From the NCBI RefSeq assembly GCF_007671685.1, contig NZ_VCNL01000007.1:1-64000 (forward strand): 64,000 nt of DNA. The letters run 5' to 3'. Origin of the DNA: Halorubrum salsamenti. GTDB taxonomy: Archaea; Halobacteriota; Halobacteria; Halobacteriales; Haloferacaceae. The notes beneath the pieces were generated by a model. That model was not told the origin of the DNA and did not search any database. It worked only from the letters and a program-made list of their open reading frames with translations. Positions 23,251 to 30,669 of the stretch are shown here, in pieces. Both the position numbers and the translations under genes were made by a program. The number at the start of each line of letters is the position of its first letter. Positions within the stretch are counted from its first letter, which is position 1.

Positions 23251-24432
23251 ATGCGCGTAGTCGCCAAGTTCGGCGGCACGAGCCTCGGAAGCGGCGACCG
23301 GATCGAACGCGCGGCGGACTCGGTCGCGAACGCGGTCTCGGCGGGCCACGAGATCGCGGTCGTCGCGAGCGCGATGGGGTCGACGACCGACGACCTCCTC
23401 GACGACATCACCTTCGAGACGGACGACGCCGACCGCGCCGAGATCGTCTCGATGGGCGAGCGCACTAGCGTTCGGATGCTGAAGGCCGCGCTCTCGGTCC
23501 GCGACGTCGAGGCCGTCTTCCTCGAACCCGGCCACCCGGACTGGCCCGTCGTCACGAACGAGCTCGGCGAGGTCGACGTCGAGGAGACGAAGAAGCGCGC
23601 GCGGAAAATCGCCGCCGAGATGGACGGCGTCGTCCCCATCATCACCGGCTTCCTCGCGGAGGACCACGACGGGAACGTCACGACGCTCGGGCGCGGAGGA
23701 TCTGACACCACCGCCGTCATGCTCGGCAACTACATGGACGCCGATGAAGTCGTGATCGTCACCGACGTGGAGGGCGTGATGACCGGCGACCCGCGGGTGG
23801 TCGAGGGGGCGCGCAACGTCGGACGGATAACCGTCGACGAGCTGCGAAACCTCTCGTTCCGCGGCGCGGAGGTCGTCGCGCCGTCCGCGCTCTCCTACAA
23901 GGACGAGGACCTCGCCGTCAGGGTCGTCCACTACCAGCACGGCGACTTACTCAGGGGCGGCACCCGGATCGAGGGCGAGTTCGAGAGCCTGATCGACATG
24001 CGCGAGGAGCCGCTGGCGTGTCTCACCATCGCCGGCCGCGCGATCCGGAACCGCTCGGGCATCCTCTCGCAGCTCGCGAACGCGCTCCGCGAGGAGGAGA
24101 TCAACATCGACGCGGTCGCCTCCGGAATGGACTCGGTCACCTTCTACGTCGACGTCGACGTGGCCGAGACGGCCGAGGCGCTGCTCCACGAGGCCGTCAT
24201 CGACGACGAGACGCTCTCCTCGGTGACCGTCGCCGACCCGATCGCGGTCATCCGGGTGACCGGCGGCGAGCTCCCGAACCAGTCCGGCGTCATCCAGGAG
24301 ATCATCGCGCCTCTCGCCGAGGACGGGATCAACATCATCGACCTGATCACGAGCGCGACCTCCGTCGCGGTGTTCGTCGACTGGAACGACCGCGAGGACG
24401 CGCTCGAAATCGTGCAGGGCCGGTTCGACTGA
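23251..24432 (+). CDS. lysC: Aspartate kinase
   Basis: Phosphorylates aspartate at the start of threonine and methionine synthesis (and lysine where made by the DAP route). The 393-residue protein begins MRVVAKFGGTSLGSGDRIE, the amino-acid-kinase signature, with GRGGSDTTA for nucleotide binding and VMTGDPRVV in the core. Two ACT domains follow from about residue 255 (AIRNRSGILSQLANALREEE and ELPNQSGVIQEIIAP), implying feedback control by an end product. No other pathway gene is adjacent; thrC is at 47776 on the other strand. The ATG at 23251 begins exactly at the family N-terminus. Confidence 0.94.
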   Translation: MRVVAKFGGTSLGSGDRIERAADSVANAVSAGHEIAVVASAMGSTTDDLLDDITFETDDADRAEIVSMGERTSVRMLKAALSVRDVEAVFLEPGHPDWPVVTNELGEVDVEETKKRARKIAAEMDGVVPIITGFLAEDHDGNVTTLGRGGSDTTAVMLGNYMDADEVVIVTDVEGVMTGDPRVVEGARNVGRITVDELRNLSFRGAEVVAPSALSYKDEDLAVRVVHYQHGDLLRGGTRIEGEFESLIDMREEPLACLTIAGRAIRNRSGILSQLANALREEEINIDAVASGMDSVTFYVDVDVAETAEALLHEAVIDDETLSSVTVADPIAVIRVTGGELPNQSGVIQEIIAPLAEDGINIIDLITSATSVAVFVDWNDREDALEIVQGRFD

Positions 24433-24456
24433 GAGAGTCACGCCGCGGAGCTTTCG

Positions 24457-24888
24457 CTAGTCCTCCTCGTCCAGTTCGGTCGAGTCGATCACGTACCGCG
24501 TCGTCCGCCGTCCCTCGAACCGCGGTCCCGACCCGGCCGACTCGAACCCGGCGTCTTCGAGGATATTCCCGGTTCGCTCGTCGTTCGGAACGACGACCTC
24601 GACCCCCATTCCTTCCCGTCGAGCGAACCGACGCGGCTCCTCGAACAGCCGGCGGATCGCGTTATCGCCGCCGTCGAAGTCGGTCACGTGCACGGTCTCG
24701 CCCCGTACGTCGAACGCGACGAACCCCGTGACGGCCGAGCTGTCACCGTCGCCACTGTCCTCTCCGTCCCCCGCCACCGCGACGCGGACCGATCGGTCGT
24801 GGACCATGTCTTTCACGACCCCTCGCGGCCGATCGGTCGCCGCCGCCAGCGCTTCGGCGTCCGACTCGAGCGCGTCACGAATTCGCAT
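24457..24888 (-). CDS. GNAT-like acetyltransferase, small
   Basis: A 143-residue protein with a GNAT-like plan: MRIRDALESDAEALAAATDRP resembles the N-terminal helix-loop-helix, VTGFVAFDVRGETVHVTDFD the central strands, and NDERTGNILEDAGFES the C-terminal signature NxxAxxLYxKxGF in reduced form. The acetyl-CoA loop (Q/RxxGxG/A) is degenerate, so activity is uncertain. A TTTATACC box about 25 nt before the ATG suggests a leaderless transcript. Confidence 0.65.
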   Translation of the reverse strand: MRIRDALESDAEALAAATDRPRGVVKDMVHDRSVRVAVAGDGEDSGDGDSSAVTGFVAFDVRGETVHVTDFDGGDNAIRRLFEEPRRFARREGMGVEVVVPNDERTGNILEDAGFESAGSGPRFEGRRTTRYVIDSTELDEED

Positions 24889-24933
24889 ACTACGCGTATC
24901 CGGTGTTCAGGTATAAATGCGGTGTCGGCGTAC

Positions 24934-25002
24934 CGGCATCGGCTCGCCGCCTCGTCGAATATACGCAGCGGCATCGGTTCGCCGCCTCGCCGAAGAATAT
25001 AG
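24934..25002. repeat. Imperfect 35-bp direct duplication
   Basis: Two adjacent copies beginning CGGCATCGG(C/T)TCGCCGCCTCG, each ending in an AATATA-like box. The second box lies about 30 nt before the small membrane gene at 25034 and probably serves as its TATA element. Confidence 0.75.
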
Positions 25003-25033
25003 TTTTAAACGACCGGCGGACGCAGGCACGTTC

Positions 25034-25123
25034 ATGAGCAAATCCACCCAGATCGTCGTCGGCACGATCGGCGTTTCGGCCGTCCTGTCGCTCCTCATTA
25101 TCCTCTCGTACGTCTTCGCCTGA
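25034..25123 (+). CDS. 29-residue single-pass membrane microprotein
   Basis: Encodes MSKSTQIVVGTIGVSAVLSL plus nine more residues: a short polar N-terminus and one membrane helix covering nearly the rest. A TATA-like AATATAGTTTTAAA lies about 25-35 nt upstream, and the TGA overlaps the next ATG (TGATG), so the gene is probably real and translated with its neighbour. No family is recognised. It is too short for standard gene callers, so homologues may be missed. Confidence 0.6.
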   Translation: MSKSTQIVVGTIGVSAVLSLLIILSYVFA

Positions 25124-25992
25124 TGTTCTCGACGCGTCCGCTCGACGACGACCTCGACGCGGTTCGCGAGGCCCACGCGCCGGGCTCTCCGGTGCTCGAC
25201 GTCGACGCGGACTTCGAGACGCTCCCCCCGGCCTCGGCGGAGGACCTCGGGCTGTTCGTCGACGGGCTCTCGCCCGCGTCGTTTCCGGTCGAGTGGCTTC
25301 CCGACGAGGTCCCCGACCTGCTCCGCAAGTACGCCGGCCCGACCTTCACGGTGGGGCTTCCGGGGGACGGCACGGTCGTGCGAACGACCCAGACCGATCC
25401 GCAGACCGTGCTCGTCAAACACCGGGCCGAGGGGACGCCGGACGACTTCCTCGCGTTCCTGATCGCGGACCGGCTGGTCCAAGTCGGTATCGAGCCGGTG
25501 TCGGGGTCGTTGCCCGAAGGGACCTCCGGTTCTCGCCTCCCCGAGAGCTTCCTCCCGTTCTTCGGCGAGCGCTACCGCGACCTCGACGCCGCGATCCGGC
25601 GCCCGGACCCGGACACGGGCGCGTCCACCACCGGGCTGGGCCCCAGCGACGTCTTCCAGATCGCGGCCGCGCTGTACGACGCGTGGGTCGGTCTGTACAC
25701 CCGCGACGCCTTCGCGTCGTGGGACGGCACTCACCCCCGGCTGTACGACGCGTGGGTCGACGCCGGCGACAGCCTCGAAGGGCGGCTCGGCGAGCTCGCG
25801 GGCGAGGTCGCTCGCGGCGAGACCGACTTCGCGAGCGCGACCGAGTACGCCTGCTCGGCGGTCCGTCACGGCCTCGATCTGCCCGCGCCGTTCGCGGCGC
25901 TCGACACCGCGGCGTACCGCGACCGCGGCGCTCCCTACGCGGTGACGTGGGCGGAGAAGACGGTGGCGTCGATGGTCGAGGCCGCGGAGTAG
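25123..25992 (+). CDS. Conserved haloarchaeal hypothetical protein, 289 aa
   Basis: A 289-residue soluble protein starting MFSTRPLDDDLDAVREAHAP. It is mixed alpha-beta, with VLVKHRAEGTPDDFLAFLIADRLVQ and a helical C-terminal half (FQIAAALYDAWVGLYTRDAFASWDG). There is no recognisable nucleotide-binding, zinc or membrane motif. Its start overlaps the stop of the small membrane peptide, suggesting that the two act together. Function unknown. Confidence 0.72.
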   Translation: MFSTRPLDDDLDAVREAHAPGSPVLDVDADFETLPPASAEDLGLFVDGLSPASFPVEWLPDEVPDLLRKYAGPTFTVGLPGDGTVVRTTQTDPQTVLVKHRAEGTPDDFLAFLIADRLVQVGIEPVSGSLPEGTSGSRLPESFLPFFGERYRDLDAAIRRPDPDTGASTTGLGPSDVFQIAAALYDAWVGLYTRDAFASWDGTHPRLYDAWVDAGDSLEGRLGELAGEVARGETDFASATEYACSAVRHGLDLPAPFAALDTAAYRDRGAPYAVTWAEKTVASMVEAAE

Positions 25993-26010
25993 TCGGGTAG
26001 TCGGAAAACC

Positions 26011-26592
26011 CTACTTCATGCCGACGGTCACGTTCCCGTCGCCGTCGAGCTCGATGGCGCCCTCGAACAGGTCCCGGAACCGGTCGAGCGTCGCGACCTC
26101 GTGGACCTCCTCGGAGAGGTGGAAGATGCCGACCGCGTCGTGTTCGTCGAGGAGCGCGAGGAGGTCGGCGGCCGCCTCGTACACGGCGTCGTCGTCGGCG
26201 TAGTACGCCATCTCGGTGAGCGAGTCCACGGAGACGCGTCGCTTCCCCTCGTGTTCGGTGAGGAACCGCTCTACCCGATCGACGACCCCGTCGAGGTCGT
26301 CCGGCGCGGAGACGTAGTACACGTCGTCGGAGGTGCGTCGCGAGTACCCGCGCTCGACGGAGAGGGTGTCGAGGATGGTCGCCTTCGTCTCGTCGACGTC
26401 GTAGTACTCCAGCTTCTGCTCGACCTCGCGCGCGGTGGTCCGCGTGGAGACGACGAGGAAGGCGTCGGTGTCGGTCTTCAGGAAGTCCGTGTCGATCCGG
26501 TCGGTCTCGCCGATGCTCGGATGAACGAGGAGGAGCCCGGTTCCGCCCGGGATCGTTTCCGGCCCGTTCTCGATGGCGAGCGAGTAGTCCAT
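26011..26592 (-). CDS. RecA/KaiC-like degenerate ATPase-fold protein
   Basis: A 193-residue protein with the strand-helix pattern of archaeal KaiC-like proteins: TGLLLVHPSIGETDRIDTDFL occupies the position of the P loop but has no GKT, so nucleotide hydrolysis is unlikely. FLVVSTRTTAREVEQKLEYYDVD and VSVDSLTEMAYYADDDAVYEA resemble the HTR-like and KaiC-like families of Halobacteria, where such proteins may take part in signalling. It converges with the 25123 gene, leaving 18 bp between stops. Function not established. Confidence 0.65.
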   Translation of the reverse strand: MDYSLAIENGPETIPGGTGLLLVHPSIGETDRIDTDFLKTDTDAFLVVSTRTTAREVEQKLEYYDVDETKATILDTLSVERGYSRRTSDDVYYVSAPDDLDGVVDRVERFLTEHEGKRRVSVDSLTEMAYYADDDAVYEAAADLLALLDEHDAVGIFHLSEEVHEVATLDRFRDLFEGAIELDGDGNVTVGMK

Positions 26593-26713
26593 GGGATCGA
26601 AAACCGCCCGACCGACTTAACGATGCGGGCCACGGCGCTCTGCCCCGGTTCGCGCTCTCTCACCGACCCGTTCCCGTCCGGTTTTTTCACCGTCGGCGTC
26701 GTTGGCACGGTCG

Positions 26714-27286
26714 ATGCCCGGCCACGACACCGCCCGCGACGTCTACCGGCAGGCGCTCCCGGTGATCCTCGTCAGCCTCGTCGCGGGGCTGTTCTCCGGA
26801 ACGATCCTCGGATCGGAGACGATGCGGGCCGGCATCTCCGAGGTGCCCGGCCTCCTCCTCCTGCTCCCGGCGTTCCTCGCCACTCGCGGGGGCGTCTACG
26901 GGTCGCTCGGCGCTCGGCTCTCGACCGGGCTCCACCAGGGGCTCATCGAGCCGCGCTTCCAGTTGGACAGCCGGCTCACCAACGCGATCCTCGCTTCCTT
27001 CATCAACGGGATGACCGTCTCCGTGTTCATCGCCGTGATCACGTTCCTCTGGCTGCGGCTCTTCGGGAACGCCGGGAACCTCCTCGAACTGGTCGGGATC
27101 ATGGTCGTCGCCGGCTTCCTCTCGGCGGTGCTCATGATCTCGGTGCTCATCGCCGTTATCTTCGTCGGCTACCGGCGCGGGCTCGACCCCGACAACGTGA
27201 TCGGTCCCGTCGTGACGACGCTCGGCGACGTGTTCGGGATCTCCTTCCTCCTCGTCGGGATCTACGTCGTGGGGGCGATCGTATGA
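26714..27286 (+). CDS. MgtE-type divalent cation transporter domain, first half
   Basis: A 190-residue membrane protein with about five helices, matching one MgtE integral membrane domain (magnesium or related cation uptake). PALLL-like LLLLLPAFLATRGGVYGSLGARLSTGLHQGLI holds the family ATRGG and LS segments, and the C-terminal VVTTLGDVFGISFLLVGIYVV is the second conserved block. It lacks the cytoplasmic N and CBS domains of bacterial MgtE. A second single-domain protein follows at 27329, so the two probably combine into one transporter, as in the duplicated eukaryotic SLC41 proteins. The ATG at 26714 (MPGHDTARDV) is chosen over 26702. Confidence 0.85.
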   Translation: MPGHDTARDVYRQALPVILVSLVAGLFSGTILGSETMRAGISEVPGLLLLLPAFLATRGGVYGSLGARLSTGLHQGLIEPRFQLDSRLTNAILASFINGMTVSVFIAVITFLWLRLFGNAGNLLELVGIMVVAGFLSAVLMISVLIAVIFVGYRRGLDPDNVIGPVVTTLGDVFGISFLLVGIYVVGAIV

Positions 27287-27334
27287 ACGTCGCGGGGGCG
27301 ATCGTATGAACGTCGCGGGGGCGGTACTGTGAGT
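27266..27334 (+). repeat. Three 23-bp tandem repeats at the MgtE gene junction
   Basis: Three consecutive units of 23 bp each carry GGGGGCG and end in ATGAAC, ATGAAC and GTGAGT. The first encodes the end of the upstream gene and its stop; the last contains the start of the downstream gene. Units 1 and 2 differ at one position. Confidence 0.92.
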
Positions 27335-27949
27335 TCGAGCGGAGTGAGTTCGAGCGGATCCGGCGGCGACCGCGGCCGAAACCCCGACCGCGAGTACGTC
27401 GACGAGTGGTCGGTCCGCCGGATCGTCAGGACGATGATCCCGCTGTTGGCCGCGCTGTCGGTTCTCCAACTGGTTTCCGGGGCAGTCCTCGAAACGTACC
27501 AGGAGACGCTCGTGTCGAACCCCGCGCTCCTCGTGTTGGTGCCGGTCCAGATCGGGACGGCGGGGAACCTCGCGTCGATCACCTGCTCTCGGCTCACCAC
27601 CCAGCTCTACCTCGGGACGTACGAGCTGCACCCGTCGAATCCGGACCTCCGCGCCAACGTCGGCGCCGTGTTCGCGCTCGCGGGAACCGTCTTCGGCGCG
27701 GTCGGCGTCGCCGCGTGGGGGATCGGCGTCGCGCTCGGCGGGACCCTCGGCCTCGGGCGCGTGCTGCTCGTCTCGCTCGTCTCGGGGATGCTGCTCGCCG
27801 TCCTCGTCGTCGTCGCGAGCGTCGCCGCGGTCGAGGTGTCGTACCGCGTCGGGCTCAACCCCGACGACACCACCATCCCCGTCGTCACCAACCTCTGTGA
27901 CGTCGCCGGCGTACTCATCCTCTTCGCGGTCGTCTCGGTGATCGTTTGA
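27329..27949 (+). CDS. MgtE-type divalent cation transporter domain, second half
   Basis: A 206-residue membrane protein with a Gly/Ser-rich N-terminus (starting at GTG, VSSSGVSSSGSGGDRGRNPD) and about five helices. ALLVLVPVQIGTAGNLASITCSRLTTQLYLG holds the MgtE-family P...GN...S.LTT pattern, and VVTNLCDVAGVLILFAVVSVIV matches the C-terminal block. The two halves show the related but unequal pair of domains expected for an antiparallel transporter. The start overlaps a two-codon-out-of-frame stop (GTGA), so translation is probably coupled through the short repeats before it. Confidence 0.83.
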   Translation: MSSSGVSSSGSGGDRGRNPDREYVDEWSVRRIVRTMIPLLAALSVLQLVSGAVLETYQETLVSNPALLVLVPVQIGTAGNLASITCSRLTTQLYLGTYELHPSNPDLRANVGAVFALAGTVFGAVGVAAWGIGVALGGTLGLGRVLLVSLVSGMLLAVLVVVASVAAVEVSYRVGLNPDDTTIPVVTNLCDVAGVLILFAVVSVIV

Positions 27950-28011
27950 TGGTCGTTTCCGTAGTCGCCTGATCGACGAAGGCTCGATCGACGGTCGAAC
28001 CGCGCCCGCCC

Positions 28012-28455
28012 TCAGAACACGCTGTCGGCGGTCGCGGCGCCGACCACGCTGAACACCGCGCCGACCGTGACCGCCTTGAACGTCGTCGCCCACAGCTCGG
28101 CGCCGACCACGCCCGCCTCGATGAGGAACGTACCGGGCGCGTCGAAAAGCAGCGCGAGCAGCAGCACGGACCCGAAGGCGACGATCATCAGCGAGACGAA
28201 CCGAACGGGGATCCCGGCGACCTCCCGCTCGTCGTCCGGGTCGCGGTCGGTGTCGGCCCGGTAGAGCGCCGCGTAGCCGATCAGCCCGACGATACCGGCG
28301 GTCAGAACCCCCTGCAGCCAGCTCATGCTGGCCGCCAGCACCCACACCTCCTCGGTGACGACGAACGGGCCCGCGAGGAGGAATCCCCCGACCGCCTGCT
28401 GCGCGGAGTCCGCGATCCGGAACTTCGGTCGACGGGGGCCCCGCGGTCGTTTCAT
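28012..28455 (-). CDS. DUF2391/TIGR02587-like integral membrane protein
   Basis: A 147-residue membrane protein with about four helices. The N-terminal KFRIADSAQQAVGGFLLAGPFVVTEEVWVLA is characteristic, from memory, of a haloarchaeal group in the TIGR02587/DUF2391 family of putative integral membrane proteins. Hydrophobic segments follow at ASMSWLQGVLTAGIVGLIGYA, VSLMIVAFGSVLLLALLF and the C-terminal VTVGAVFSVVG. The ATG at 28455 is chosen because upstream sequence changes to non-coding character. Function is unknown. Confidence 0.75.
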   Translation of the reverse strand: MKRPRGPRRPKFRIADSAQQAVGGFLLAGPFVVTEEVWVLAASMSWLQGVLTAGIVGLIGYAALYRADTDRDPDDEREVAGIPVRFVSLMIVAFGSVLLLALLFDAPGTFLIEAGVVGAELWATTFKAVTVGAVFSVVGAATADSVF

Positions 28456-28588
28456 ACTTCCTGAAGGAACGTCAGCCGATAAAACGGCGACGCTTTTCGC
28501 GGCGACGCTTCTCGTCGCCTCCGATCGGCTCTCCTCCCGTCGCCGACTCTCCGAACCCGTTTTCACCCGCCCGCTCGTTCGCCCGCGT

Positions 28589-29266
28589 ATGAGCGTTCGC
28601 GAGGAGTTCGACGAGTGGGCGGCGGCGGGGAAGGACCGCGGCATGGAGGACCGACACTGGCACACCGCCAAGCACGTCCTCGCGCGGATGCCGGTCGAGG
28701 CGGGCGACGCCGTCCTCGATCTCGGCACCGGCTCCGGCTACGCGCTTCGCGCGCTCCGCGAACGGGGGATCGGTCGGGCGTACGGTCTCGACGGCGCGCC
28801 CGAGATGGCGCGCAACGCCCGGAGCTACACCGACGACGACGCGGTCGGGTTCCTCGTCGGCGACTTCGACGCGCTCCCCTTCGCCGACGACTCGCTCGAT
28901 CACGTCTTCTCGATGGAGGCATTCTACTACGCGGCCGACCCGCACAACACCCTCCGGGAGATCCGGCGGGTGTTGAAGCCCGGCGGCACCTTCTACTGCG
29001 CGGTCAACTACTTCGCGGAGAGCGAGCAGACCCACGCGTGGCAGGAGAACATCTCCGTCGACATGACGCTGTGGAGCCGCGAGGAGTACCGCGAGGCGTT
29101 CCGCGAGGCGGGGCTGTACGTCGCCGCACAGGACGCGATCCCGGACCGCGAGATCGAGATTCCGGACGCCGCCGCGTTCCCGACCGACGACTGGGACTCC
29201 CGCGAGGCGATGGTCGACCGGTACCGGACGTGGGGGACGCTTCTGACCGTCGGCGTCTCGCCCTGA
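28589..29266 (+). CDS. Class I SAM-dependent methyltransferase
   Basis: A 225-residue methyltransferase. VLDLGTGSGYALRAL is motif I that binds AdoMet; GLDGAPEMARNAR, GDFDALPFADDSLDHVFSMEAFYY and EIRRVLKPGGTFYCAV are motifs II to IV of the UbiE/Methyltransf_11 type. The N-terminal MSVREEFDEWAAAGKDRGME is a substrate-cap region seen in archaeal members. The substrate is not known. The gene stands alone; the dispersed element copy C begins right after its stop. Confidence 0.87.
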   Translation: MSVREEFDEWAAAGKDRGMEDRHWHTAKHVLARMPVEAGDAVLDLGTGSGYALRALRERGIGRAYGLDGAPEMARNARSYTDDDAVGFLVGDFDALPFADDSLDHVFSMEAFYYAADPHNTLREIRRVLKPGGTFYCAVNYFAESEQTHAWQENISVDMTLWSREEYREAFREAGLYVAAQDAIPDREIEIPDAAAFPTDDWDSREAMVDRYRTWGTLLTVGVSP

Positions 29267-29269
29267 CTC

Positions 29270-29645
29270 GATCGGTTATTTATAAGTGGTCGTTGGTGTC
29301 GGCGGATTCGATGGTGACCGTTCTGATGTCCTCGTCGTTCGCTTATAAGTGATTGCTGACGGCGGATCGACGGTGAACACCTCCAAAGCCCCAGCCGTGA
29401 GGGCGGCGCAGGCGACGTAAGCACCGCAGGAACGAGCGAAGCGAGTGACGAGGAGCGTGGTTCGAAACGGCGAAGCCGTTTCGTCATCACGAGACGCCGA
29501 AGGCGTCTCGAACGACAACGAGCGTGCGCCGCCCTCACGGCTGCCCCTTTGAGTCCCGCCCCGCACCGCAGCCTCACGCCTCCCCAGCCTCGTCGCTGGC
29601 GCCGCCGGCGCCAGCGACTCCCTCGCGCGGCGTCGTTCGCGCCCT
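29270..29645 (+). repeat. Dispersed structured element, copy C (most complete)
   Basis: Begins with TTATTTATAAG (29275-29285) and a diverged core, then a second box GCTTATAAG (29341-29349) followed by GGATCGACGGTGAACACC and AAAGCCCCAGCCG (to 29397). The outer hairpin has perfect 17-nt arms at 29394-29410 and 29525-29541. Inside are two perfect 8-bp hairpins with GAA loops at 29464-29482 and 29491-29509. The conserved GGCTGCCCCTTTGAGTCCC block is at 29539-29557, then the CCGCACCGCAG and CCTCCCCAGCCTCG tail and a perfect 12-bp hairpin at 29592-29618. The 485-bp gap 29267-29751 has no other gene. Confidence 0.82.
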
Positions 29646-29751
29646 TATCAGGGCGCTCACAAGCGCGCGCCACCGCGGATCGATTTATGTATATTCTCTC
29701 GTATTCGGCGACTTCTTTTAAGTGTGCAAACCGTTGGCACAGGTGATCACG

Positions 29752-30639
29752 ATGGAACTCCGCTGCGAGGGCTGCGCCGGCTGCTGCGTCGACTGGCGAC
29801 CGCTCGCGCCCGAAGCGGCCGGCTCCGACCGCACCGGCCGCCGCCCGCCGCTCGACGACGCCTACGACCTCGTGCCGCTCACGCGCGACGAGATCGCCGG
29901 CTTCCTCGACGACGGCCTCGGCGACGTGCTGGTCCCTCGGCTGTTCGAGCCCGCCGAGGGCGACGACGCGGTCCGGATCGACGGCGTCGCGGTCGCCGCC
30001 GCCGGCGACCGCCCCGTCTTCGCGGTCGGCCTGCGGAAGCCCCCCAAGCCGGTCGCGCCGATCGGCACCGACGAACACCGGTGGCTCGACGCCTGCGTCT
30101 TCCTCGACCCGACCACGCTCCAGTGCCGGATCCACGGCGACGAGCGCTACCCCCGGACCTGCTCGACGTACCCCGCCCACAACCTCGAACTGGACGCCGA
30201 GACCGAGTGCGAGCGCGTCGCGGCCGCCGGCGGCGGCGACCGCCTCCTCGACGACGCGGTCCCCGACGACACCCCGCCGCTCCCGTTCGGTCCCCGAGCC
30301 GCCGGCGCGACCGTCTTCGCGTACCCCGACCCGGACGACCTCGACGGGGTCGTCGACCGGCTCCGCGGAGAGCGGCTCACCCCCGACGACCGCGCCCGGT
30401 TCGTCGGGGCCGCGGTCGGCTCCAGCCCCGGTTCGCTCTCCGTCGACCGCGACCGGATGGCCGAGGCGCGGGACCGCGCCCGCGAGGCCGACTCTTGGGC
30501 CGGACGCGCGATCCGGACGTGGAGCGAGCGGGCCGCGGGCGACGGCGACCCGGTCGCGCTCGATCCGGACGACCGCGAACGGCTGGTCCGCGAGCTGGAG
30601 GACGACGCCGGCGCGCCCGGGACCCCGGGGTGGGAGTGA
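29752..30639 (+). CDS. YkgJ-family cysteine cluster protein
   Basis: A 295-residue protein with a cysteine cluster for zinc or iron-sulfur binding: MELRCEGCAGCCVDWRPL at the N-terminus and CVFLDPTTLQCRIHGDERYPRTCSTYP near residue 115-140, the CxxCxxCC and CxxY/HxxRPxxCxxxP pattern of the YkgJ family. The C-terminal half is charged and helical, variable among haloarchaea. Function of the family is unknown. The ATG at 29752 starts at the conserved segment; an upstream in-frame ATG at 29722 would add ten residues. Confidence 0.87.
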   Translation: MELRCEGCAGCCVDWRPLAPEAAGSDRTGRRPPLDDAYDLVPLTRDEIAGFLDDGLGDVLVPRLFEPAEGDDAVRIDGVAVAAAGDRPVFAVGLRKPPKPVAPIGTDEHRWLDACVFLDPTTLQCRIHGDERYPRTCSTYPAHNLELDAETECERVAAAGGGDRLLDDAVPDDTPPLPFGPRAAGATVFAYPDPDDLDGVVDRLRGERLTPDDRARFVGAAVGSSPGSLSVDRDRMAEARDRAREADSWAGRAIRTWSERAAGDGDPVALDPDDRERLVRELEDDAGAPGTPGWE

Positions 30640-30669
30640 CGCGGGGCGGGAGTAACCACGGGATCGAAC

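Noticed and set aside
27283-27332. Two 8-codon mini reading frames between the MgtE halves as genes
   Set aside because: They arise from tandem duplication of a 23-bp unit and are better seen as re-initiation steps than as proteins.
29276-30180. Minus-strand frames across copy C as a protein gene
   Set aside because: They cross perfect hairpins and the start of the YkgJ gene and have no domain; a repeated R-L-G-L-W-R step is explained by the conserved DNA core, though coding cannot be fully excluded.
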